A DNA stretch of 9,384 nt, taken from contig JBBIJH010000099.1 in assembly GCA_037446075.1 (NCBI GenBank), forward strand, positions 1 to 9,384, read 5' to 3'. Positions 1-6,107 of this stretch are shown here, piece by piece; the stretch's first letter is position 1, and each line of letters opens with the position of its first letter. A program made the position numbers and the translations under genes. This stretch comes from JBBIJH01 sp037446075. GTDB lineage: Bacteria; Bacteroidota; Ignavibacteria; UBA10030; JAHEZR01. The notes below the pieces were generated by a model. That model did not search any database and was not told the DNA's origin. It was given only the letters and a program-made list of their open reading frames with translations.

Positions 1-1644
1 CGATGCTGCAACTTCCCCGTCGGTTTCGATCCCCTCAGCGGCGTACTTTGGTACAACCGCGTGGGCGATGACTGACCCGCCTGCCTCGGCAAACCCTGCA
101 AGCTTCCTGACGGTCGCCAATCGGATCGTATCCATCGGGGGCAAAAGGAAGAGCGAGTATTCGCTCTCTTTTGTTCTCAGTTTACCATTCTCGACTTCAG
201 CCTCCGCAACAGCATCATCGTCGAGGATGTCGAAGTCGACGTGGTGCTGCAGGAGTTCTCGGCAAAGGGTTGTGAAGGCCTCGTCAATGAATCTGACCTG
301 CCTGTTCGGATGCGGCTCATACATCGAGCGGTCGGAAGGTGTGAAGTTTGCCCAGAGGCTCACGATCGGATGGAGGACCGCCACACGAGTCTCTATCCTC
401 GCTTTCGTGAAAACGGATCTCAACCGTGCGACGAAATGGGTGTATTGCTTGTAATCATTCGCGCTCATCAGTGAACGTTGTGTACCGGTTTCCTTTCTTT
501 TCCCGAGTGCATCGAGGATGGGCGAACCGTACATGCAGACGAGTTCCGTCACTCCGAGGGCATAAAGAACCCCTGCTGTGCAAGCAATCTGCTCAAAGCT
601 TGCGGGATGATCCTCGAACTCCCCGAGAAAATCGCTGATCTCACACATCACCTGGCGCTTGCTGGCCAGGCGCGCGGCTGAGCTGGCAAGCTTCGGCACG
701 ATGAAAAAGTTTTCCATCATGATTCGTTCCGGGCTGGAGAGAATCATGTCGATTCCCGGGACGTCCATCTTCCGATAGCACCGAAATGGGTGTCCCTCGA
801 AATACGTTTGCCAGACGAGCGTTTCTTCGCCCAGCAGGTGGCCACTCGAGGCGATTCCGTGTTCGTGGCACCACGCCTGAATTTGGCCGAAGTAATTCTC
901 GGCGCAAAGGTGAGAAAGCAGATCATAAAAGTCGCACCGGATCTTCCGGTCCTTTTCTCCCGTATCGTGGAAGAGACTTTCGACGTGCGGCATAAGATCG
1001 TAGCCCTTCCGTTTCAGGAAAATCTCGGGCAGAGAGCGCGCCCAAGGCAATGTCAAGGGATACTTCTTCCCCTTCGGGATGTAGGCGCTGATCAGCGACG
1101 GCTCGTCCGTGAACACCACCTCGACCCAATGCATCAGCTGCCCAAGACGCCGAGCATATTCCTTATGCGTTAGCTCAATGAACATCAAGGTCGCCTTCGG
1201 ATCAAGGAGATTGATGTATCTCCGCTTTTGATAGAAGTTCTCGGTAGCATGCGTCCCCTCGTACAAAGGGACAACTTCAAAGGTCGACCGCCCCTCCCCG
1301 TCCGTTTTCTCGACGAGACCGATAGCTTCCAGGTTTGGATCTTTCGCGAGGACGTGTCCTCCTGCTGCTCCGCTCGGATACCCTTCTTCGTCGTAGAGCC
1401 AGAGCCTGAATCCAAGTTCTTTCGAGATGCGCATCGCGAGCTTGAGAACGTCCCATGCGTTCTCGTCGCGAAGATAATTCTCCTGATTCACGGTGATGAC
1501 TAACCCGCCAATGCCCAGCTCACGCGCTCGAGAAAGATTCTTCCGCAGTTGCTCTTCCGAATCTCCAAACCATTGCTCGTAGCTGAGAGTTAGCTGAAGC
1601 GGATAACAGTCGTCAGGTGGGTTTCGGAAATCCTGTATGAGCAT
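1..1644 (-). CDS. GH106-like glycoside hydrolase (alpha-L-rhamnosidase-like), 3' end cut by window edge
   Basis: The minus frame starting at ATG 1644-1642 stays open for 548 codons to base 1 with no stop, so only the N-terminal part is seen; relatives are usually 800 residues or more. The N-terminus (LIQDFRNPPDD) matches the usual start of this family, which supports the ATG although no Shine-Dalgarno site precedes it. Family-like motifs are WLYDEEGYPSGAAGG (residues 82-96), FTDEPS (178-183), SGHLLGEE (267-274), DVPGID (294-299) and CEISDF (334-339). The acidic residues E181, E273/E274 and E335 are candidates for catalysis or metal binding, by family analogy only. There is no signal peptide, so the enzyme is probably cytoplasmic. 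It lies 8 bases after the DUF4434 gene, as the last visible gene of the transporter operon. The RhaEW gene across the control region favours a rhamnoside substrate. The exact GH family is inferred from motifs; a related unclassified family is possible. Confidence 0.8.
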   Translation of the reverse strand, partial: MLIQDFRNPPDDCYPLQLTLSYEQWFGDSEEQLRKNLSRARELGIGGLVITVNQENYLRDENAWDVLKLAMRISKELGFRLWLYDEEGYPSGAAGGHVLAKDPNLEAIGLVEKTDGEGRSTFEVVPLYEGTHATENFYQKRRYINLLDPKATLMFIELTHKEYARRLGQLMHWVEVVFTDEPSLISAYIPKGKKYPLTLPWARSLPEIFLKRKGYDLMPHVESLFHDTGEKDRKIRCDFYDLLSHLCAENYFGQIQAWCHEHGIASSGHLLGEETLVWQTYFEGHPFRCYRKMDVPGIDMILSSPERIMMENFFIVPKLASSAARLASKRQVMCEISDFLGEFEDHPASFEQIACTAGVLYALGVTELVCMYGSPILDALGKRKETGTQRSLMSANDYKQYTHFVARLRSVFTKARIETRVAVLHPIVSLWANFTPSDRSMYEPHPNRQVRFIDEAFTTLCRELLQHHVDFDILDDDAVAEAEVENGKLRTKESEYSLFLLPPMDTIRLATVRKLAGFAEAGGSVIAHAVVPKYAAEGIETDGEVAAS

Positions 1645-1652
1645 GGGGTGGG

Positions 1653-2552
1653 TCAGATTTTGAAATACTCCCGATATCTCTGATAGAGATTTCTCGCGGC
1701 GAGATAACACGAATTGGGACTCATGAAATGGGAAAACTCAAATGTGATGTTCTTCTTCGCATACTTCGCGGAGATGATGAGCTTCTCTCTCAACTCTCGA
1801 AAGTCGATCGGAGGGAACTTTATCGGCATGTCGCGTGAGAAGGTCTCCACGTTGTTCCAGAGTTCAATGCCGAGTTCATCCATCACGAGTTTTGCTTGAT
1901 GAAGATACGCTGGAAGCTCAGCGAGAGGTGCCGTCCCGTCCTGAAAAGCTGCATAGTCGATCGTGTGGACTCTTCTCAGCATCTGTCTCCAGTTGTCCCC
2001 AAACTCTTCGGGCGAGAGACCTTCATCGCCGTAGATCTTCCGCGATGGATAAAACGGAGAGATCAGTACGGGTTTCCGCGGGGTCAGCTTCTTAGCATAC
2101 TCACTGAGTTCAAGATAGATTTCCCGGAAATGAAACCTTCGGTGGCTTGTTTCGTGGGTGAGGTACCAACCGCCGAAGGAGGAATAGTCACCATATCGGT
2201 CCCAGACTTCTTTCATAAATTTCTTATTGATCTGGATTTCCTCCTTCCACATCCCCTTGGTTGCCCACTCCCAACTGTCGTAGTTTCCAAAGAAAAGCTT
2301 CATTTTCCTCTCGGTGGTTTCCTCAAGGAAGAACTTGGCCAAATCGAACGGCGGGTTTGTCCCGATCACCTTCGATGGGAAGATCGTCTCCCGCCGCAAG
2401 CCTCCCTTGATGATGATGACGGTGTCGATGCCGATCGCCTGCATGGCGTCGAAGTCCTCTCGCCACTCCTTCGGTCCCCAGTTCTGCGAGGGGATGTCGA
2501 AGGTGATTTCATTGATGAAGGTGCCAGTGATGGGGAGAGCTTTTGGGTCCAT
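1653..2552 (-). CDS. DUF4434 family protein, putative cytoplasmic TIM-barrel glycoside hydrolase
   Basis: This 299-residue protein matches the DUF4434 pattern along its whole length, a family thought to be a TIM-barrel glycoside hydrolase. Landmarks are ITGTFINEITFDIPSQNWG (residues 8-26), GIDTVIIIKGG (41-51), FGGWYLTHE (126-134), FQDG (203-206), LWNNVETF (231-238) and FEFSHFMSPN (271-280). E134, D205 and E236 sit at ends of predicted barrel strands and are plausible active-site acids (inference). No signal peptide or membrane segment is seen, so it should act in the cytoplasm. The ATG shares one base with the TGA of the upstream binding-protein gene (TGATG), and AGAGGAG at 2563-2569 lies 10 bases before the start; together they indicate translational coupling. 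The substrate is unknown. The operon suggests it processes the same imported glycan as the GH106-like enzyme, perhaps removing a different sugar. Confidence 0.85.
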   Translation of the reverse strand: MDPKALPITGTFINEITFDIPSQNWGPKEWREDFDAMQAIGIDTVIIIKGGLRRETIFPSKVIGTNPPFDLAKFFLEETTERKMKLFFGNYDSWEWATKGMWKEEIQINKKFMKEVWDRYGDYSSFGGWYLTHETSHRRFHFREIYLELSEYAKKLTPRKPVLISPFYPSRKIYGDEGLSPEEFGDNWRQMLRRVHTIDYAAFQDGTAPLAELPAYLHQAKLVMDELGIELWNNVETFSRDMPIKFPPIDFRELREKLIISAKYAKKNITFEFSHFMSPNSCYLAARNLYQRYREYFKI

Positions 2553-3973
2553 CAGCGAGTTTCTCCTCTTGTCTGGTCAATCGTTCGATGGGAGTTTCTT
2601 CGCTGGCGAATGATGAGCACAGCGGCGGCCACTGTGATGATACCCACAAGGAAGAACATCGTGCTGCCGACAAAGTCTTTTGCCAGAGTCGATCGTTTCT
2701 GGTTCTCAATCATTCTGTTCAATTCAGCCTCCACCTTTTGGAGTGCACTCAGAGATGTCTCGTAGCCAAGCAGGACTTCTTTCTCCGCCCGCTCCATCAG
2801 TTGGTTCACCGCGTAGACCGTGAGGTACGGTCCGGGATTGAATGCCCAATCCGCAGCATGTGGGATCTCGTCGAGAAAAACTCTGTTCGTCAAAAGCGGG
2901 GTGTTCTTATTCTTCAAGAACAGATCGGATTCTGCTATTTCTCTCAATGCCGGGATGTTGTTTCCATCATCACTGACCATCACCTGTCCGCGCTCACTGA
3001 CGAGGAACTTAATAAACTCCCAGGCTTCGTCCTTCTTCTTGCTTTGCGCCGAGATCGCCATCATGTGCGTCGCAATTCCACCAACGCGATACCTGCCGCG
3101 CGGCAGGGGCGCGATGTCCATCGACTTCGGCGACATGTACTGCACATAGTGCCACGCAGCCCAACGACCGTTTGCAAGCATCGAGCATCGACCCCCGGCA
3201 AACATGTCGTCCCACTGAATTCCCGTCTGAAGGGCACTCCACGTCACCCGATACTTCTGTGACAGGTCGATATGGAATTGAAATGCCTCAGCGGCTTCTG
3301 GCGTTCCGATGAGGCACCTGTCGAGAGCTTCGTTGAGGAACCTTCCTCCGTTTTGGTACATGAGGGTCCACAGGATAATGTGAAGATTGCATCCGTAGCG
3401 CACGACGCTTCCGGTCTGGTCACGCTTTGTAAGCTTGATCGCGGCCCGGAGAAGATCGTCCCACGTCCATGTGCTGTCAGGATACGGAATCTTCTCGGCA
3501 TCAAAATGATCTTTGTTATAATAGAGGACGAGGGTTGAGAAGTTGTGAGGAATTGCGTAAAGCCGCCCCTCAAAGATGCAACGCTTCACCAATTCTGGAA
3601 AGAAAGCATCAAGGTGGAACGAGGTGTCACGCTTCACAAAAGGCGTGACGTCTTCGATCAACCCTCGATGGACGAACATTTGCAGGTTCTGATTGTGCAA
3701 GTGCATCACGTCGGGGAGGTTCCCAGCGGCAGCCTGGACAAGCAGTCGCTGATCGTAGGAGACGTTCTCCGGATGGAAGAGCTTCACAGGATGTTTCGGA
3801 GACCGTGTGGAATTGTAAAGCTCGATCAGACTCTGGAAGCTCTGGATTTCCTGTGGTGTGCCCCACGTCCCGAACAGGAGATACTTCTCCGGATCATCCG
3901 CCGAGAGATAGCTGAAAAGACCAACGATGACGATCAATGCACCCGCTAGCGAGACGAGGATACTTTTCGGCAT
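2552..3973 (-). CDS. ABC transporter extracellular sugar-binding protein with C-terminal membrane anchor
   Basis: This 473-residue protein resembles family-1 (MalE/UgpB-like) solute-binding proteins and should capture the sugar outside the membrane and deliver it to the two permeases. Typical segments are LPDVMHLHNQNLQMFVHRGLI (from residue 86), EGRLYAIPHNFSTLVLYYNKDHF (135-157), TWTWDDLL (168-175), the FAGGRCSMLANGRWA region (258-272) and the DEAWEFIKFLVSERGQ-like segment (315-330). A hydrophobic N-terminal segment (about 4-22) may be cleaved near A25; no lipobox cysteine is present, so it is not a standard lipoprotein. Unusually, a second hydrophobic helix lies at about 435-455, followed by RQRRN, which predicts a membrane anchor with its tail in the cytoplasm. 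The gene is 18 bases after the MalG-type permease, with a strong ribosome site at 3984-3992. The ligand is unproven; a rhamnose-containing oligosaccharide is inferred from neighbours. Confidence 0.92.
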   Translation of the reverse strand: MPKSILVSLAGALIVIVGLFSYLSADDPEKYLLFGTWGTPQEIQSFQSLIELYNSTRSPKHPVKLFHPENVSYDQRLLVQAAAGNLPDVMHLHNQNLQMFVHRGLIEDVTPFVKRDTSFHLDAFFPELVKRCIFEGRLYAIPHNFSTLVLYYNKDHFDAEKIPYPDSTWTWDDLLRAAIKLTKRDQTGSVVRYGCNLHIILWTLMYQNGGRFLNEALDRCLIGTPEAAEAFQFHIDLSQKYRVTWSALQTGIQWDDMFAGGRCSMLANGRWAAWHYVQYMSPKSMDIAPLPRGRYRVGGIATHMMAISAQSKKKDEAWEFIKFLVSERGQVMVSDDGNNIPALREIAESDLFLKNKNTPLLTNRVFLDEIPHAADWAFNPGPYLTVYAVNQLMERAEKEVLLGYETSLSALQKVEAELNRMIENQKRSTLAKDFVGSTMFFLVGIITVAAAVLIIRQRRNSHRTIDQTRGETR

Positions 3974-3983
3974 GAGAACGCTT

Positions 3984-3992
3984 CTCCTCCTC
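3984..3992 (-). promoter_or_regulatory. Ribosome binding site of the binding-protein gene
   Basis: On the minus strand GAGGAGGAG ends 10 bases before the ATG at 3973. It is the strongest Shine-Dalgarno match in the leftward operon and overlaps the last base of the TAG stop of the upstream permease. It would favour high translation of the binding protein even though the gene is third in the operon. Confidence 0.75.
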
Positions 3993-4948
3993 TATCCTTT
4001 CAATCCCGTCATCACAATTCCTTTGGTGATGAACTTCTGGAAAACGAGATACATCAGAATCGCAGGGATGATACTGATCATGCTTCCTGCCATCAGTCGT
4101 CCATACTGAATGAAATAAAGATCGTTGAAGAGTGCAAGACCCACCGGCAGAGTGAGTCGATTGGGATCCGTGAGAACAATTGACGGCCAGAAGAAGTCGT
4201 TCCATGAACCGATGAAGACGAAGGTCGCCAGCGCAGCGAGAGCGGGTCCAGACAGCGGTAGGATAATCCGGAGATACACTCCAAAGCTTCCGGCGCCATC
4301 GATCCTCGCCGCGTCTTCCAGATCTTTCGGAATCGTCATAAAGAACTGGCGCAGCAGGAATGTTCCATAGGCAGAGAAAAGTCCCGGGAGGATTACACCC
4401 TGATACGTATCAAGCAGATGGTAGGCACGCAACAGCAGATAGATCGGGATCGTCAGGACGGTACCGGGAATCATCAGCGTTGCAAGGTAGAGGAAAAACA
4501 CTTTGTCTCGACCGGGGAATTGCAGCCTGGAAAATGCGAATCCGCCGAGAGAGCAGCTAATCAGCTGGCCGATGGTGACGGAGACGGCAACCAGAATGCT
4601 GTTGAGGAAGAAGCGCCCGAACGGCACGGCTTGCCACGTCTCGGCATAGTTCTTCCAGTTCGGAGAGATCGATTCCACGGCTCCGCGGGGAACTTCTTTG
4701 ATTTCACCCGTGTCGGTGAGTCGCACGAGGAAAGTGTTCTCTCGTTCTTCCACGATTCTAATCTCGTGTTCTTTTCCATCGATGGTCACCACGCTTGCTC
4801 GCTTAAACGGGAGCCATCGACCGTCGAAGACCATTCCCGGATGCTTCACCGACGTGATAAATGTCCAAAACAACGGGACGACATAGATCGCGGCAAAGAC
4901 CAGCAGGAAAAAGTAAATGAGGGCCTTCGTTGGAGGTCTTTGCCTCAT
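3992..4948 (-). CDS. Carbohydrate ABC transporter permease, MalG type, with extracytoplasmic insert
   Basis: This 318-residue inner-membrane protein is one half of the importer's membrane channel. The first helix is at about residues 9-31. The LNSILVAVSVTIGQLISCS helix and later helices at roughly 150-172, 183-204, 238-258 and 285-306 follow. The ATPase-contact EAA loop is EDAARIDGAGSFGVYLRIIL (211-230) followed by PLSGP, as expected for MalG-type permeases. The loop between helix 1 and helix 2 is much longer than usual: between WLPF (45-48) and NWKNY (97-101) there are 48 residues where relatives usually have only a few. The extra stretch (TIDGKEHEIRIVEE, then a strand-rich segment to EVPRGAVESIS) looks like a small beta domain on the outer face. 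The start ATG lies 12 bases after the upstream permease stop, with a weak GGTGAG ribosome site at 4955-4960. Confidence 0.93.
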   Translation of the reverse strand: MRQRPPTKALIYFFLLVFAAIYVVPLFWTFITSVKHPGMVFDGRWLPFKRASVVTIDGKEHEIRIVEERENTFLVRLTDTGEIKEVPRGAVESISPNWKNYAETWQAVPFGRFFLNSILVAVSVTIGQLISCSLGGFAFSRLQFPGRDKVFFLYLATLMIPGTVLTIPIYLLLRAYHLLDTYQGVILPGLFSAYGTFLLRQFFMTIPKDLEDAARIDGAGSFGVYLRIILPLSGPALAALATFVFIGSWNDFFWPSIVLTDPNRLTLPVGLALFNDLYFIQYGRLMAGSMISIIPAILMYLVFQKFITKGIVMTGLKG

Positions 4949-4960
4949 GTTCTTCTCACC

Positions 4961-5872
4961 CTATCCATAGTGCACGCGTTTCCCGATGTACTTCCACTGA
5001 ATGCCCGAGACGACGAAGATGAGCACGAAGAGGACCCAGGAGAGGGCCGAAGCATACCCCATCTCGAACTCGTGGTACGCCTTCCAGTACACTTCGAAGA
5101 TGATGTTGCGGGCCGCGCCCGGGACTCCATGCGTCATTACATAAATGGGTGCGAAGAGTTGAAGTGTTCCGATGAAGCCTGTCACGAGGAGAAAAAAATG
5201 AGACGGAGCGAGGAGCGGAAAGGTGATCTTCCAGAACTGTGACCATCTCGTGGCCCCGTCGATCGTGGCAACCTCATAAAGATGTTCGGGGACTCCTTGG
5301 AGGGCCGCATAATAAATGATCGTGCTGAAGGCGGCGCTCTGCCAGACGACCATCATGCTAATTCCCGGCTTTATCCATTGTGGTTCGCCAAGCCACGCGA
5401 TCTTCCTCGCGCCAAAGAGACTGAGGATCTGGTTCAGTAAACCGTTTTCCGTATCAAGGAGATACTCCCAGAGGATCGCAATGGAAACCATGGAGACCAC
5501 GACCGGCACGAAGTAGACGACCTTGAAGACCGTTGTTCCTCGAACGCCCTGATTCAATAGATACGCCATCATCAGGGCAAGTCCCATCTGAAGAGGGACG
5601 ACGATTAGAAAAAACATCGTGTTGCCGAAGTAACTCCAGAACTGAGAGTCCTTCTCGAGGAAAATCTTTGCATAGTTCGCAGTGTCGACAAAGAGAGGCT
5701 TCGAGAAGAGATTCCAGTCAAAGAAGCTGATCACAAAGGAGAAGAGAATTGGGCCGAGAGTGAAGAGAAGAAACCCGATGATGTTCGGGAGGAGAAACGC
5801 GTATCCGGTGAGAGCGTGCCTGAACGCCGAAGTGCTTAGTAGCTGGGCGTTGCGGGCGGAGGTCTTGGTCAT
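4961..5872 (-). CDS. Carbohydrate ABC transporter permease, MalF/UgpA type
   Basis: This 303-residue inner-membrane protein is the other half of the sugar importer's channel and the first gene of the leftward operon. The first helix covers about residues 23-50 (YAFLLPNIIGFLLFTLGPIL), followed by the usual extracytoplasmic FDWNLF segment. Further helices lie at about 83-104, 117-138, 170-190, 222-242 and 272-292. The EAA loop is LYEVATIDGATRWSQFWKIT (198-217) followed by FPLLAP, a good match to the cytoplasmic loop that contacts the ATPase. The ATG at 5872 is preferred. An in-frame TTG at 5890 would add six residues; neither has a Shine-Dalgarno site, so the start is uncertain by that amount. 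A good promoter lies 60-88 bases upstream of the ATG. Confidence 0.92.
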   Translation of the reverse strand: MTKTSARNAQLLSTSAFRHALTGYAFLLPNIIGFLLFTLGPILFSFVISFFDWNLFSKPLFVDTANYAKIFLEKDSQFWSYFGNTMFFLIVVPLQMGLALMMAYLLNQGVRGTTVFKVVYFVPVVVSMVSIAILWEYLLDTENGLLNQILSLFGARKIAWLGEPQWIKPGISMMVVWQSAAFSTIIYYAALQGVPEHLYEVATIDGATRWSQFWKITFPLLAPSHFFLLVTGFIGTLQLFAPIYVMTHGVPGAARNIIFEVYWKAYHEFEMGYASALSWVLFVLIFVVSGIQWKYIGKRVHYG

Positions 5873-5931
5873 GAGTCGTACTGACGTCAAGGAGAGCCGA
5901 TGAAGAACGGAGTGTTCTCGTTTCTGCGGTA

Positions 5932-5960
5932 AGTATAGGGAAATGGATGATGAAATTCAA
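5932..5960 (-). promoter_or_regulatory. Sigma-70-like promoter for the leftward transporter operon
   Basis: On the minus strand a -35 box TTGAAT (5955-5960) and a -10 box TATACT (5932-5937) are separated by exactly 17 bases. They match the consensus at 4 of 6 and 5 of 6 positions. Transcription should begin near 5925, leaving a leader of about 50 bases before the ATG at 5872. The call rests on sequence match only. Confidence 0.6.
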
Positions 5961-5978
5961 CGGATGTTTTCTTCTATT

Positions 5979-6042
5979 TGGCAACAATGCATTGAGATTC
6001 TCCGTGGAAGCTCGTTGATATTCTCCCACGAAATTGTTACCA
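5979..6042. repeat. Inverted pair of ATTGTTRCCA elements, candidate operator half-sites
   Basis: TGGCAACAAT at 5979-5988 and ATTGTTACCA at 6033-6042 are reverse complements with one mismatch. They lie one on each side of the midpoint of the divergent control region. The right copy overlaps the proposed rightward -10 box and the left copy lies just upstream of the leftward -35 box, which is where a shared regulator would be expected to act. Chance occurrence in AT-rich DNA cannot be ruled out. Confidence 0.35.
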
Positions 6043-6043
6043 T
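6015..6043 (+). promoter_or_regulatory. Possible sigma-70-like promoter for the rhaEW operon
   Basis: TTGATA (6015-6020) and TACCAT (6038-6043) are separated by 17 bases and match the consensus at 5 of 6 and 4 of 6 positions. Transcription would start near 6050, giving a leader of about 57 bases before GTG 6108. The -10 box is weak and sits at the centre of an imperfect dyad, so the promoter may depend on a regulator. Confidence 0.4.
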
Positions 6044-6051
6044 TGCAGTGG
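6026..6051. promoter_or_regulatory. Imperfect dyad over the rightward -10 box, candidate operator
   Basis: CCAC at 6026-6029 and GTGG at 6048-6051 are perfect outer arms of a 26-base dyad in which 8 of 13 base pairs are complementary, centred between 6038 and 6039. It covers the proposed -10 box, a typical repressor position. The protein that would bind it is unknown. Confidence 0.3.
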
Positions 6052-6090
6052 CGCTTTTGCTCATTTCACGAAATATCCCACCTGGATCTT

Positions 6091-6099
6091 GGAGAGGAG
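6091..6099 (+). promoter_or_regulatory. Ribosome binding site that fixes the rhaEW start
   Basis: GGAGAGGAG ends 8 bases before GTG 6108. This is a near-ideal Shine-Dalgarno spacing and selects the GTG over the in-frame ATG at 5943, which has no comparable site. Confidence 0.75.
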
Positions 6100-6107
6100 T
6101 AGAAACT

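Larger units (their letters stand above)
5873..6107. promoter_or_regulatory. Divergent control region between the two operons
   Basis: This 235-base stretch separates the leftward transporter operon from the rightward rhaEW operon and holds promoter-like elements facing both ways. An in-frame extension of rhaEW is open across 5943-6107, but family length, ribosome-site position and promoter placement argue that it is not translated. A perfect 10-base palindrome CAATGCATTG is at 5985-5994. Two inverted copies of ATTGTTRCCA are present at 5979-5988 (minus orientation) and 6033-6042 (plus orientation), with centres about 54 bases apart. No regulator gene is in the window, so the binding protein is unknown. 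Confidence 0.7.

Noticed and set aside
1896..2765. Long plus-strand open frame (289 codons) opposite the DUF4434 and binding-protein genes
   Set aside because: It lies wholly antisense to two well-supported genes, has no recognisable domain and crosses a gene junction; it is a shadow frame produced by codon bias.
2543..3262. Plus-strand open frame (239 codons) opposite the binding-protein gene
   Set aside because: No motif or ribosome site is seen, and it is fully antisense to a recognised solute-binding protein.
4418..5242. Long plus-strand open frame (274 codons) opposite the two permease genes
   Set aside because: It is rich in charged and His/Arg residues, as is usual for antisense readings of membrane-protein genes, and it spans the gap between two clear permeases.
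5870..5890. TTG 5890 as the start of the MalF-type permease
   Set aside because: No ribosome site supports it and ATG 5872 lies 18 bases inside; it remains possible, with a difference of six residues.
5943..6107. Membrane-anchoring N-terminal extension on RhaEW
   Set aside because: The hydrophobic run is short, the enzyme is cytoplasmic in known relatives, and the stretch carries promoter-like elements and a ribosome site for the GTG start.
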